A DNA stretch of 64,000 nucleotides, from the NCBI RefSeq assembly GCF_947250775.1, contig NZ_OX366349.1, forward strand, positions 1,550,001 to 1,614,000, in the 5' to 3' direction. A program made the position numbers and the translations under genes. The stretch's first letter is position 1. Every line of letters starts with the position of its first letter. Shown here in pieces: positions 56,136 to 64,000 of the stretch. The notes beneath the pieces are model-generated. The model searched no databases and had not been told where the DNA came from. It worked only from the letters and a program-made list of their open reading frames with translations. Source of the DNA: Wolbachia endosymbiont (group A) of Rhinocyllus conicus. GTDB lineage: Bacteria > Pseudomonadota > Alphaproteobacteria > Rickettsiales > Anaplasmataceae.

Positions 56136-56231
56136 ATTCCAGCGTCACGCGCTGGAATGACAAAAAAGAGTAGGTTTTTTATGTGATTATGCAAGAAGCT
56201 AGTGTAAATTTAAGTTTTATCTACCGCTTGA

Positions 56232-57161
56232 TCAAAAAAGAATAAGTTTAGTAAAAAATAATGATATTATTAGTGGAACATAAAATAGTCCCACTGCAGT
56301 ACTAATTAGAAGCAACAGAGTAGCTTTATCTGGTTGATAATTCAAAATATTAGCAAGTATTATACTGGACCCAGAAACTGGAATAATAGCCAGCAACATC
56401 AGTGCTTTATATATACTCTCGTCGTATACACCTATAACATGTTTGTCTAGAAGGACAATTCCTAAAACAAACAGTGGCCAGAATACGTACTTTGCTGTAA
56501 TAGTGATCAAAGCAAGCTTCCAATCTACTTTAAAGCTTGTAATATTTGCAATGCTCACTCCAAGTAGCATCATCCCTAATGTGACAAATGTACTTCTAAT
56601 ATTCATCATAACATCTGTTAAAAAAGTAGGTATTTGTATATCATATATACTTAAAAAGAAGCCAAGAACCATCGCATAAAGCGAAGGAAGTTTGAACAAC
56701 TTTAATATGCATTCTTTTGCGGTATAAATACCATTTGCAGCTATGTAAAATCCTAAGCTATTTTCAAACAACGCCATTCCTATATAACAAACAACATATA
56801 CAGATACTGAATCTTCATCAAACAAAGCCATGGCAATCGGCAGGCCAAAATAACCCATACTTGTGCTGCCCGAGCTAAACGCTAATATGTTTCTCGTGTT
56901 ATCCTTAAATAAAAAAGAAGAAAGATAATACACTGATAAGGACATAGTGCTACCTATAAACCATATCAAAATCGGCAGAGAAATTACTTTTAAATTAACT
57001 TCTGTATGAGAGACTCCATATAAAATCACTATTGGATTAGCTATATAAAAGAGTATTTGAGATATAGTGTTTCTGTCAATTTTAAGACATTTTCCTGATA
57101 AATAACCAATAAATATTGTAATATAAATAGGTAATATTTTTAGGAAAAGAGTAAGGAACAT
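56232..57161 (-). CDS. AEC family transporter
   Basis: 309 residues with about ten hydrophobic helices in the auxin-efflux-carrier layout: LPIYITIFIGYLSGK near the start, an NPIVILYG motif in the first half and a second inverted set (VSGSSIILANIL) near the end. Members export or import organic acids such as malate or malonate. The substrate here is unknown. Intact. Confidence 0.85.
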   Translation of the reverse strand: MFLTLFLKILPIYITIFIGYLSGKCLKIDRNTISQILFYIANPIVILYGVSHTEVNLKVISLPILIWFIGSTMSLSVYYLSSFLFKDNTRNILAFSSGSTSMGYFGLPIAMALFDEDSVSVYVVCYIGMALFENSLGFYIAANGIYTAKECILKLFKLPSLYAMVLGFFLSIYDIQIPTFLTDVMMNIRSTFVTLGMMLLGVSIANITSFKVDWKLALITITAKYVFWPLFVLGIVLLDKHVIGVYDESIYKALMLLAIIPVSGSSIILANILNYQPDKATLLLLISTAVGLFYVPLIISLFFTKLILF

Positions 57162-57407
57162 ACTAGCCTATTGTGATACTTTTGACTGATAAAGTGATAT
57201 TAGATCTTAAGGTATTATAAAAGTAAACAAAATTTATTTTCCAATTTATCCAGCTCATAGTTAATTAAAAAAGATTCACTTAGTGTCAAAATTTGTTTTT
57301 ACATAAGACTTAAGAATGACATTTTTATGATAAAATTATGTTAAGTTTCTATAAAGCTCCTTGCATATTTTTGAATAATGATAAAAAATTAAACTGCTTG
57401 TGGTAAT

Positions 57408-57611
57408 TTAGACGGACTGTTGAAAAAGTAAGAGGAAATAAGTAAAGTTAGGACAGAGAGTAAGGGCTTTAACATAGTTGTCATATTTTTCTTTAATTAA
57501 CCCTAGTGTCCAATTTACCCACCATAGCTTCACATGAGGTGTTTCTAACCATTTTAATAACAGTAAAAAATGTTCTTCTTTCAACGCTTTAAATGTGATA
57601 TTTTTATTCAT
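57408..57611 (-). pseudogene. GNAT acetyltransferase, N-terminal fragment
   Basis: 67 codons resembling the first part of AAC(6')-like GNAT proteins (ITFKALKEEHFLLLLKWLET, then PHVKLWW, LIKEKYDNYV). The acetyl-CoA-binding half is absent; the frame ends in unrelated sequence. The surrounding 57162-57407 region is plain AT-rich sequence. Confidence 0.6.
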
Positions 57612-57627
57612 TAATTAAAAATTTCAA

Positions 57628-58791
57628 ATGTTACTACCCTTTCTATTAATCCTGTCTCTAATTGCTAAGTTCATTGAAATTGACATTTCCGTACCTAGTT
57701 TTCCTGATATGGTGCACTATTTTAACGTATCAGAAGGCACAATTCAATTAACTATTGCTTATAATTTCCTAGGCTTTTGCATAGGAGGGTTGTTTTTTGG
57801 TCCATTGTCTGAATGCTATGGCAGAAGAAGGATTATGATCATAGGTAACACTTTGTTATTAATCGGCGCTGTTGGTTGTGTTTTTGCACCGTCGATTTTT
57901 TGGCTTTTAATTTCTCGCTTTGTTCAGGGCATTGGTGTTAGCACATCTGTAGTTGTGTTTGCAATCGTTGCAGACAGCTACAAAGGCGACGAAGCGGTGA
58001 AATTTATTGGAATCATGAATTCTGTTCTTACAGTTGTCATGGCAATTGCGCCAGTGTTAGGCAGTTTCATTAATGAAATTGTAGGATGGCGTGGTAATTA
58101 TGCAACTGTTGCAATACTTTGTTTGATCTCTTGGGTTTTGCTGCTTTTTCTGTTACCAGAAACAAAAAAGGATCGCGATGCTTTCAGTTTGAAAAAAATA
58201 ATGAAAGATTACAGAAAACTACTATCTAGTCCGAGGTTTGTTACGTTGTCTTTAATGTCAAGCCTCTTTTCTGCCGCTTATATGTCATTCATCACTTGTG
58301 GACCTTTTCTGTATATGAAGACTTTTGGTTTATCTAGCACTATTTATGCACTACATCAAGGTGCAATAGTTGGGTGCTTCTCACTCATTAGTCTATTTGC
58401 TGGCAAAATCTTACAGAAACTTGGAGCAATATGGTGTGTAATTTCTGGTACGAGCGTGGGTGCTATTGGGTCTCTATTGCTTGTAATATTCAGTATAATT
58501 GTACCCCACTCTTTCTACTTAGTAACACTGTCTATGATTATTTTTTCTATCGGTTGTGCAATTTGCCAGCCAGTGATTTTTAATGCATCAATAAATGTTT
58601 TCCCTGAAATTAAAGGCACAGCTTCTTCTGCAGTCTCGTTCATTAGAGCTTTTATCATGGCTATTTTTATCGGCTTAACAAGCTAAGTTTACAACGGTCA
58701 AGCAATTAGTGTAGCTGTTCTTGTTCTATCCGCGATAGTACTAGAACTTGTTTTTACTGCCTGTTTATTGTTTTTAAAAGATCCGGTATAA
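57628..58791 (+). pseudogene. Bcr/CflA-type MFS drug transporter with a premature stop
   Basis: The main ORF (57628-58686) encodes 352 residues with MFS helices, the motif GPLSECYGRRRIMIIG (motif A) and LPETKKDRDAF after helix 6. TAA at 58684-58686 interrupts GLTS-VYNGQAISVAV; the same frame continues 34 codons (VLVLSAIVLELVFTACLLFL, then KDPV) to 58791, the missing last helix. Transport would be drug/proton antiport. Loss of the last helix may inactivate it. Confidence 0.8.
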
Positions 58792-58819
58792 TTAATGATC
58801 TTTTTACAGACGTGAGCGA

Positions 58820-59899
58820 TTAACTTTCCCCGGCCAATCTTTCTGCTTCATTACGTGAAATTAATGCCTCAATAAATTCATCTAGTTCACCTTCTTTTAT
58901 AATCTGCTCTAGCCGATGTGAAGTTAGATTAATTCTGTGGTCTGTTATTCTTGATTGTGGAAAATTATATGTTCTTATGCGCTCGGAACGATCACCAGAG
59001 CCAATCTGACTTTTTCTCATTGTTGACCTTTCCATTTCTTTTTTTTGTCTTTCAATTTCGTATAGCCTTGCCCTCAATACTTTAAGCGCTTTAGCTTTAT
59101 TTTTGTGCTGCGATTTTTCATCTTGCTGTATTACAATTATCCCTGTTGGCAAGTGGGTGACCCTTACTGCGCTGTCAGTTGTATTCACTGATTGCCCTCC
59201 AGGACCACTGGATCTATAAACATCTATTCGTAAGTCTTTTTCTTCTATTTTAAAGTCAACTTCTTCTACTTCAGGTAATATCGCAACAGTAGCGGCAGAG
59301 GTATGTAACCTTCCTGAGGATTCAGTTTCTGGCACTCTCTGTACTCTGTGTGCTCCTGATTCAAATTTCAACCTTGCAAAAACTTCTGTTCCATTAATGA
59401 GTGCAGAAGCTTCCTTATAGCCACCTATACCTGTATTAGAAATGCTTATTGGCTCGAACTTCCAATTTCTTCTTTCTGCATATTTTTGATACATACGAAA
59501 TAACATTGCTGCAAATAATGCTGCTTCTTCTCCTCCTGTGCCTGCTCTAATTTCTAATATTGCATTTCTTGAGTCATCTTCATCTTTAGGCAATAATGCT
59601 AACTTTAGTTTTGCTTTTACTTTTGGTAATAATACCTTGTGCTTTTCGAAAAATTCTTCTTTTGCTAACTCTTTTATATCACCTTCGCTGTTTTCATCTT
59701 TCATTATTTCTTCTAAATCTGAAATTTCCTCTTTCAGCGTGTTATATTCATCAATTATCTTGATTATTGGCCTGAGCTCAGAGTATTCCTTTGAAAGGGT
59801 AATGAATTCTTTTTGACTTAAATTGGTAAGGTTTTCCAAGTTCCTTTCTATATCACTAAATTTTTTCTTTAAGTCTTGTAAATTATTCTCTATATTCAT
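58820..59899 (-). CDS. prfA: Peptide chain release factor 1
   Basis: 359 residues. The catalytic GGQ occurs in SSGPGGQSVNTTDSAVRVTH. The stop-codon-recognition domain carries RVPETESSGRLHTSAATVAI (PxT-type loop, here PET). RF1 reads UAA/UAG. Intact and full length. Confidence 0.97.
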   Translation of the reverse strand: MNIENNLQDLKKKFSDIERNLENLTNLSQKEFITLSKEYSELRPIIKIIDEYNTLKEEISDLEEIMKDENSEGDIKELAKEEFFEKHKVLLPKVKAKLKLALLPKDEDDSRNAILEIRAGTGGEEAALFAAMLFRMYQKYAERRNWKFEPISISNTGIGGYKEASALINGTEVFARLKFESGAHRVQRVPETESSGRLHTSAATVAILPEVEEVDFKIEEKDLRIDVYRSSGPGGQSVNTTDSAVRVTHLPTGIIVIQQDEKSQHKNKAKALKVLRARLYEIERQKKEMERSTMRKSQIGSGDRSERIRTYNFPQSRITDHRINLTSHRLEQIIKEGELDEFIEALISRNEAERLAGES

Positions 59900-60005
59900 A
59901 TAGCACAGATCTAGTATTTTAACTAAGTAATATATACTGAAATAAAAAATTTCTTATATCAAGCAATAACACTATAATATATCTACTACCTTCTAGTTGA
60001 ATATA

Positions 60006-60599
60006 ATGGCAAGACAGATAACATCAAGCTGCAATTTCATATTTGGAGCTTCGGACATGAAATCATTACCAGATGAGTCGGCTCCAGAGATTGCGTTTGC
60101 TGGTAGATCAAATGTAGGAAAATCCAGTCTGATCAACTTACTGATAAACAGCAAAAAAGCTGCCAGAGTTTCCTCTAAACCTGGATGCACTAGACAAATA
60201 AATTTTTATTCTATGTACAATGATAAATTCAGACTTGTTGACCTACCAGGGTATGGTTATTCTCATGCAGGTAAGGAGGAAATTATACAATATTTAAACT
60301 TAATTGAGTATTATCTAATTCAAAGAAAAAATCTAAGAAGAGTGTTTGTGTTGATAGATAGCAAGGTAGGATTAAAAGAAATAGACAAAGACTTCATTTA
60401 TTGGTTAATATATAATAATATTAACTTTAACGTTGTGCTAACAAAAATAGATAAAGTGAGTCAAAAAAGCCTAGATGCCATTCTAGAAGATACTCAAAAA
60501 TGGATTAATAATGAGAATGTGTCAATTCATCAAATAAGCATCCGTGTTAAGCATAAAATAATCAAGGTAAGAGATGAGTTTTTCAAGTTTACAAGATAA
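60006..60599 (+). CDS. engB: Ribosome biogenesis GTPase EngB (YihA)
   Basis: 197 residues from ATG 60006. G motifs: GRSNVGKSSL (G1), GCTRQINFY (G2 Thr), DLPGYGYSHA (G3) and TKIDKV (G4). Needed for 50S assembly. The ArgB-like gene starts at or just after its stop, suggesting a two-gene operon. Confidence 0.93.
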   Translation: MARQITSSCNFIFGASDMKSLPDESAPEIAFAGRSNVGKSSLINLLINSKKAARVSSKPGCTRQINFYSMYNDKFRLVDLPGYGYSHAGKEEIIQYLNLIEYYLIQRKNLRRVFVLIDSKVGLKEIDKDFIYWLIYNNINFNVVLTKIDKVSQKSLDAILEDTQKWINNENVSIHQISIRVKHKIIKVRDEFFKFTR

Positions 60600-61515
60600 A
60601 AAAATGAAAAGTAGTGAATTTTTAAAGGGTGAAGTATCATTTGAACAAAAAGCAGAAATATTACTTGAAGTGCTGTCTAGCATACCTAGCTTTGTGGGTG
60701 AAACTTTTGTCATTAAATGTGGCAGCGTAACGATCTCAGATGAAACACTATTCTATACTTTTGTGCATAATGTTGTCTTATTAAAGCAGCTTGGTATAAA
60801 TCCGGTGATAGTTCATGACGGAGAATATGAAATTAACTCAGTGTTAAAAATGCTGGGTATGGACAGTAAGTTTGTGAATGGTATCAGACTTACAGACAAA
60901 GACACTATAAAAATCATTGAAATGGCACTGTGTGGTTCAGTTAATAAAAAAATTGTTCAGCATATAAATTCTGCTGGTGGTTCAGCTATTGGATTATGTG
61001 GAAAAGACGGCAACTTAATAAAAGCTGAAAAGATAAGCGCTACGCTTAAGGAAGACAGATCAAATAACATCGAAAAAATACTAGACATGGGATTCATCGG
61101 TAGGCCCACTGAAATCAATCCTGATATATTATTTTTTATTGAAGAATCAGATTTTATACCAGTTATTGCACCAATTGGTCATGGAAAAAATGGGGAAACA
61201 TATCATATTGATGCCGATAGCACTGCAAGCACAATTGCAATTGCAGTTTCTGCATCTAAAATGATAACCTTTAGCGATACAGGTGAAGAAATAGATAAAA
61301 TTGGTGGCAGGAAGATATCTGTTAAAAATTTAAATGCATCGATTGATTGTGGCAAAATTCAAGGAGAAAAATTTATTGGAAGGCTTATGGCATATACTAA
61401 AATGGTAGAGGAATGTGCTGGAGTTGTTCACATAGTTGATGGTAGAATACCTAACATTATGCTTGATTTATTTACTGAGAATAATTCAAGCATATCAATT
61501 GTGAGTGATTTATAA
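60574..61515 (+). CDS. argB: Acetylglutamate kinase-like protein with altered active-site loops
   Basis: 313 residues (303 if ATG 60604 is used, just after engB's stop). The amino-acid kinase fold is clear: RLTDKDTIKIIEMALCGSVN, GLCGKDGNLIKAEK, VIAPIGHGKNGETYHIDADS and the C-terminal GKIQGEKFIGRL match ArgB. But the first Gly loop reads Val-Ile-Lys-Cys-Gly-Ser (normally Lys-x-Gly-Gly) and the second reads Val-His-Asp-Gly-Glu-Tyr (normally His-Gly-Gly-Gly-Pro). The catalytic chemistry may be lost or changed. Other arginine pathway genes were not seen here. Confidence 0.8.
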   Translation: MSFSSLQDKKMKSSEFLKGEVSFEQKAEILLEVLSSIPSFVGETFVIKCGSVTISDETLFYTFVHNVVLLKQLGINPVIVHDGEYEINSVLKMLGMDSKFVNGIRLTDKDTIKIIEMALCGSVNKKIVQHINSAGGSAIGLCGKDGNLIKAEKISATLKEDRSNNIEKILDMGFIGRPTEINPDILFFIEESDFIPVIAPIGHGKNGETYHIDADSTASTIAIAVSASKMITFSDTGEEIDKIGGRKISVKNLNASIDCGKIQGEKFIGRLMAYTKMVEECAGVVHIVDGRIPNIMLDLFTENNSSISIVSDL

Positions 61516-62172
61516 CTAGACAACTACACGAATAGACTTCTTGCATAACCATATGACGAACTTTTCTTGGGAATAGAAACGAAAAAACTTACTTGACAAA
61601 CTCCGCCAGCCCCCTTATCATGATAGTGAAGGTATTCAGTTATCTTCATCTGTGCAGATTAAACAGCAAGAAAACAACGTAGTTGGCGTCTTATTTTTAA
61701 TTTTTTGCACTATGTGCACCTTATGTCTTCACAACATTTCTGGGTTTTTACCTATATAAGCTGAAACGCGCTTATAAGTCGTTTAAGACAGTATAGTACG
61801 CCAATTTGCAGGATTAGAGAGTGACAACTAGCTAACACGGGGTTTCTTTTGCCTTTTTTTCTGCTTAGTAAATTTCTTAAACATTTAAACTAAGGTGAGT
61901 TGCATTTAAAAGCAGCTAAATTGCAGTGTTTAAGACTTAAAAAACGCCAATACTGAAAATAGACAATGACTAGGGCTTCTTTTGCCTTTTTTTTCGTTTG
62001 GTAAATTTCTTAACGTTTGTAGCTAAAAGAGCCCAAGAGAGGTGTCATTACCCCGCCAACAATGTTGCAAAAAACGTAAAATTAGAGAAAAGCATTTCTC
62101 GAAAACTTCTATGTCCAAAAACAAGAGTGCCATTTATTTATAGTGCCAACAATCAATTAACCATCAGTTTCA
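61516..62172. other. Intergenic region before prophage recombinase, with repeats
   Basis: Contains an inverted copy of an interspersed repeat (61573-61623, matching 35600-35647). It also has two imperfect copies of a unit with CGCCAA, then a stretch ending GG(T/C)TTCTTTTGCCTTTTTTT (61799-61863 and 61945-61993). A 60-codon ORF at 61998 has no support. This should contain the chromosome/prophage junction; no attachment core was identified. Confidence 0.5.
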
Positions 62173-62460
62173 ATGAATGATATGAACATATTATTTCAAG
62201 GAAAGTTCATGGGAAATAAGAGATTAGCTATACGGATTAGCTGTAGCTATGAAACTAACCGGTTGGCAGAAAAGTATTTGTTAGATGCTTATGAAAAAGC
62301 CGTGTCAAAGCAAGTAAGCCAAAAAAATTTAAAACATAAAAATGGGATTCAAGGAGGATCAAATGGTAACAGTGAGTTTATATGCAAGAGTTTCTTCGGG
62401 GAAACAAGCACAAGAAAATACAATAGCAAGTCAAGTTGCAGCTTTAGAGAAGCAAATTAG
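62173..62460 (+). CDS. Small hypothetical protein upstream of recombinase
   Basis: 95 codons. The first ~70 residues (LAIRISCSYETNRLAEKYLL, then DAYEKAVSKQVSQKNLKHKN, GIQGGSNGNSE) look protein-like; the remainder overlaps the recombinase start in another frame by 98 bases. It may be translated together with the recombinase. No domain is recognised. Confidence 0.4.
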   Translation: MNDMNILFQGKFMGNKRLAIRISCSYETNRLAEKYLLDAYEKAVSKQVSQKNLKHKNGIQGGSNGNSEFICKSFFGETSTRKYNSKSSCSFREAN

Positions 62461-64000
62461 TACGGATGGATACAAATTATTAAGTGAGTATAAATTTATT
62501 GATAATGGCTACAGTGGATCTAATCTAGTCCGTCCTGATCTAGAAAAGTTACGTGATAAAGTAACAGAAGGTAAAATTGATAGAATTTACATTCATTCAC
62601 CTGATCGCTTATCTAGAAAATATGCATATCAAATGGTATTACTTGAAGAATTTGAGAAAGCAGGAGCAGAAACGGTTTTCTTAAATTATGAGATTAACGA
62701 TAATCCAGAATCTCAATTGCTGTTACAAATGCAAGGTATGATAGCAGAATATGAACGAGCGAAAATTATGGAACGAAGTCGTCGCGGAAAGATTTATGCA
62801 GCTAATAAAGGTTGTGTAAGCGTAATGGGAGGAGCTCCTTATGGTTATCGTTATATAGATAAATATATGGGAGGAGGACAAGCTTTATTTGAAATAAACG
62901 AAGAAGAAGCTAATGTTGTTAGGAAAGTATTTTTGTGGATAGGAAGAGAAAGGACAAGTATTGGGGAAGTGTGTCGTCGGCTAAACACTATGTCTATTAT
63001 AACACGAACAGGAAAAAAGTACTGGGATAGAAGTGTGATTTGGGGTATGTTAAAAAATCCTGCTTACAAAGGACAAGCGGCTTTTGGTAAAACAAAAGTA
63101 GGTATAAAGTTACAACATATCAGACCACAGAAACATTCTTGTGAACAACCGAAAGATAATTACTCTACCTATTCTGTTGAAAAAGCAAATTGGATTTATG
63201 TTAAAGTGCCAAATATAGTGGACGAAGATGTATTTGATATAGTTCAAGAACAATTAGCTGAGAATAGAAAAATAGCAAGGACAAGAGAAAGAGGAGCAAA
63301 ATATTTACTACAAGGTTTAATCGTATGTAAGCGTTGTCGTTATGCATATTACGGAAGTCCTGTAAGAAATAAGCGAGGAGAAAAAATTGATCATTATGCT
63401 TATTATCGTTGTATTGGTAGAGATTCTTACCGTTTTGGTGGTAATAAAATTTGTGATAATAAACACATTCGTACAGATGCATTAGAAACAGCCGTTTGGG
63501 AAGAGGTTAAGCATTTATTGAAAAATCCAAATAGGGTTTTAGAAGAATACAGGCGTAGACTTTCAGAGCTTAAAAAATCATCATGGGATCAAAAAAGCGA
63601 TTTACTAGAGAAACAAGAAAATAAATTAAAACGTGGTATTGCTAGACTTATTGATAGTTATGCTCAAGAATATATTAATCAAGAAGAATTTGAACCACGA
63701 ATTAAAGCAATGAAACAAAGTTTAAAAACAATTGAAGAGGAGAAGAAAAGGATATTCGATCAAAAGAAATTAAAACAGGAATTAACTTTGGTTGTAACCA
63801 ATTTAGAAGACTTTTCTTCCAATATTACATCAAACCTTGATAACGCAGACTGGCTAACTAAACGTGATATTATTAGAACGTTAGTCAAGAGAATTGAAAT
63901 TAACCTTGAGGACGTAAATGTGGTATTTCGTGTAAAAGAGCTACCAAACTCTCCTGGAAATAATCGAGAAGAAAAGAAAAATTTGCAACATTGTTGGCGG
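62363..64000 (+). CDS. Phage WO large serine recombinase (integrase), 3' end outside window
   Basis: ATG 62363 follows AAGGAGG. The N-terminal resolvase domain begins MVTVSLYARVSSGKQAQENT with the catalytic Ser in YARVSS (~residue 11). It is followed by HSPDRLSRKYAY, the E-helix region (ERSRRGKIYAANKG), the recombinase domain (GGAPYGYRYIDKYM, WDRSVIWGMLKNPAYKG), the zinc ribbon (VCKRCRYAYYG... YRCIGR... ICDNK) and a coiled-coil tail. It integrates and excises WO DNA. The last 261 bases duplicate window bases 1-261. Intact as far as seen. Confidence 0.93.
   Translation, partial: MVTVSLYARVSSGKQAQENTIASQVAALEKQISTDGYKLLSEYKFIDNGYSGSNLVRPDLEKLRDKVTEGKIDRIYIHSPDRLSRKYAYQMVLLEEFEKAGAETVFLNYEINDNPESQLLLQMQGMIAEYERAKIMERSRRGKIYAANKGCVSVMGGAPYGYRYIDKYMGGGQALFEINEEEANVVRKVFLWIGRERTSIGEVCRRLNTMSIITRTGKKYWDRSVIWGMLKNPAYKGQAAFGKTKVGIKLQHIRPQKHSCEQPKDNYSTYSVEKANWIYVKVPNIVDEDVFDIVQEQLAENRKIARTRERGAKYLLQGLIVCKRCRYAYYGSPVRNKRGEKIDHYAYYRCIGRDSYRFGGNKICDNKHIRTDALETAVWEEVKHLLKNPNRVLEEYRRRLSELKKSSWDQKSDLLEKQENKLKRGIARLIDSYAQEYINQEEFEPRIKAMKQSLKTIEEEKKRIFDQKKLKQELTLVVTNLEDFSSNITSNLDNADWLTKRDIIRTLVKRIEINLEDVNVVFRVKELPNSPGNNREEKKNLQHCWR

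Noticed and set aside
61998..62180. 60-codon ORF before the second recombinase
   Set aside because: It has no ribosome site, lies in repeat-rich intergenic DNA and its translation resembles no protein.
1..64000. CRISPR array
   Set aside because: No series of short repeats with unique spacers was found; repeats seen are palindromic intergenic units, transposon ends or tandem duplications.

Overview
The window looks like a Wolbachia chromosome segment (alphaproteobacterial insect endosymbiont). It is AT-rich, carries typical Wolbachia housekeeping genes (mutS, dnaJ, RNase J, tolB, infA, maf, purA, ccmC, prfA, engB), many insertion sequences, palindromic intergenic repeats, ankyrin-repeat proteins and pieces of prophage WO. 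The strain cannot be named from the sequence alone.

Layout. Bases 1-2118 are prophage WO remnants: the end of a large serine recombinase, a broken tail-assembly-chaperone copy, an IS110 element, and an intact tail chaperone with a probable -1 frameshift extension. Bases 2300-9000 resemble the WO eukaryotic association module on the minus strand: tandem-HTH regulators, radC, and decayed mutL and rnhA copies. Bases 9040-12000 hold a structured leader with a tiny ORF, an Rpn-type nuclease and a nonsense-mutated IS66 element. Bases 12242-24914 are the centrepiece: a cifA-cifB pair of the very large (type V-like) class. CifB carries two PD-(D/E)XK nuclease domains, a toxin-like pore region, ankyrin repeats and a latrotoxin-C-like region. 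It is cut in two by a 326-bp MITE with a 9-bp target duplication, and the downstream ORF of 1147 codons is its displaced C-terminal half. Bases 25590-31318 hold accessory genes: coiled-coil and membrane proteins, a DUF1016 remnant, TerC, a Fic AMP-transferase and an ankyrin/TM protein.

From 33009 to 61515 the window is mostly core chromosome, punctuated by two near-identical IS5-type elements, a second MITE copy, a frameshifted IS630, an IS66 scrap and several decayed genes (MFS transporter, GNAT, and an argB with altered active-site loops). From about 62173 a second WO recombinase begins; its last 261 bases in the window repeat bases 1-261 with one mismatch, so the window is bracketed by direct recombinase copies.

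Recurring themes are mobile-element disruption (both the MITE and the IS5 element land at ATYCCAGNG, often inside one arm of the genome's own palindromic repeats), one such palindrome sitting in frame inside mutS, and small indels that have broken several prophage-borne genes while the neighbouring housekeeping genes remain intact.
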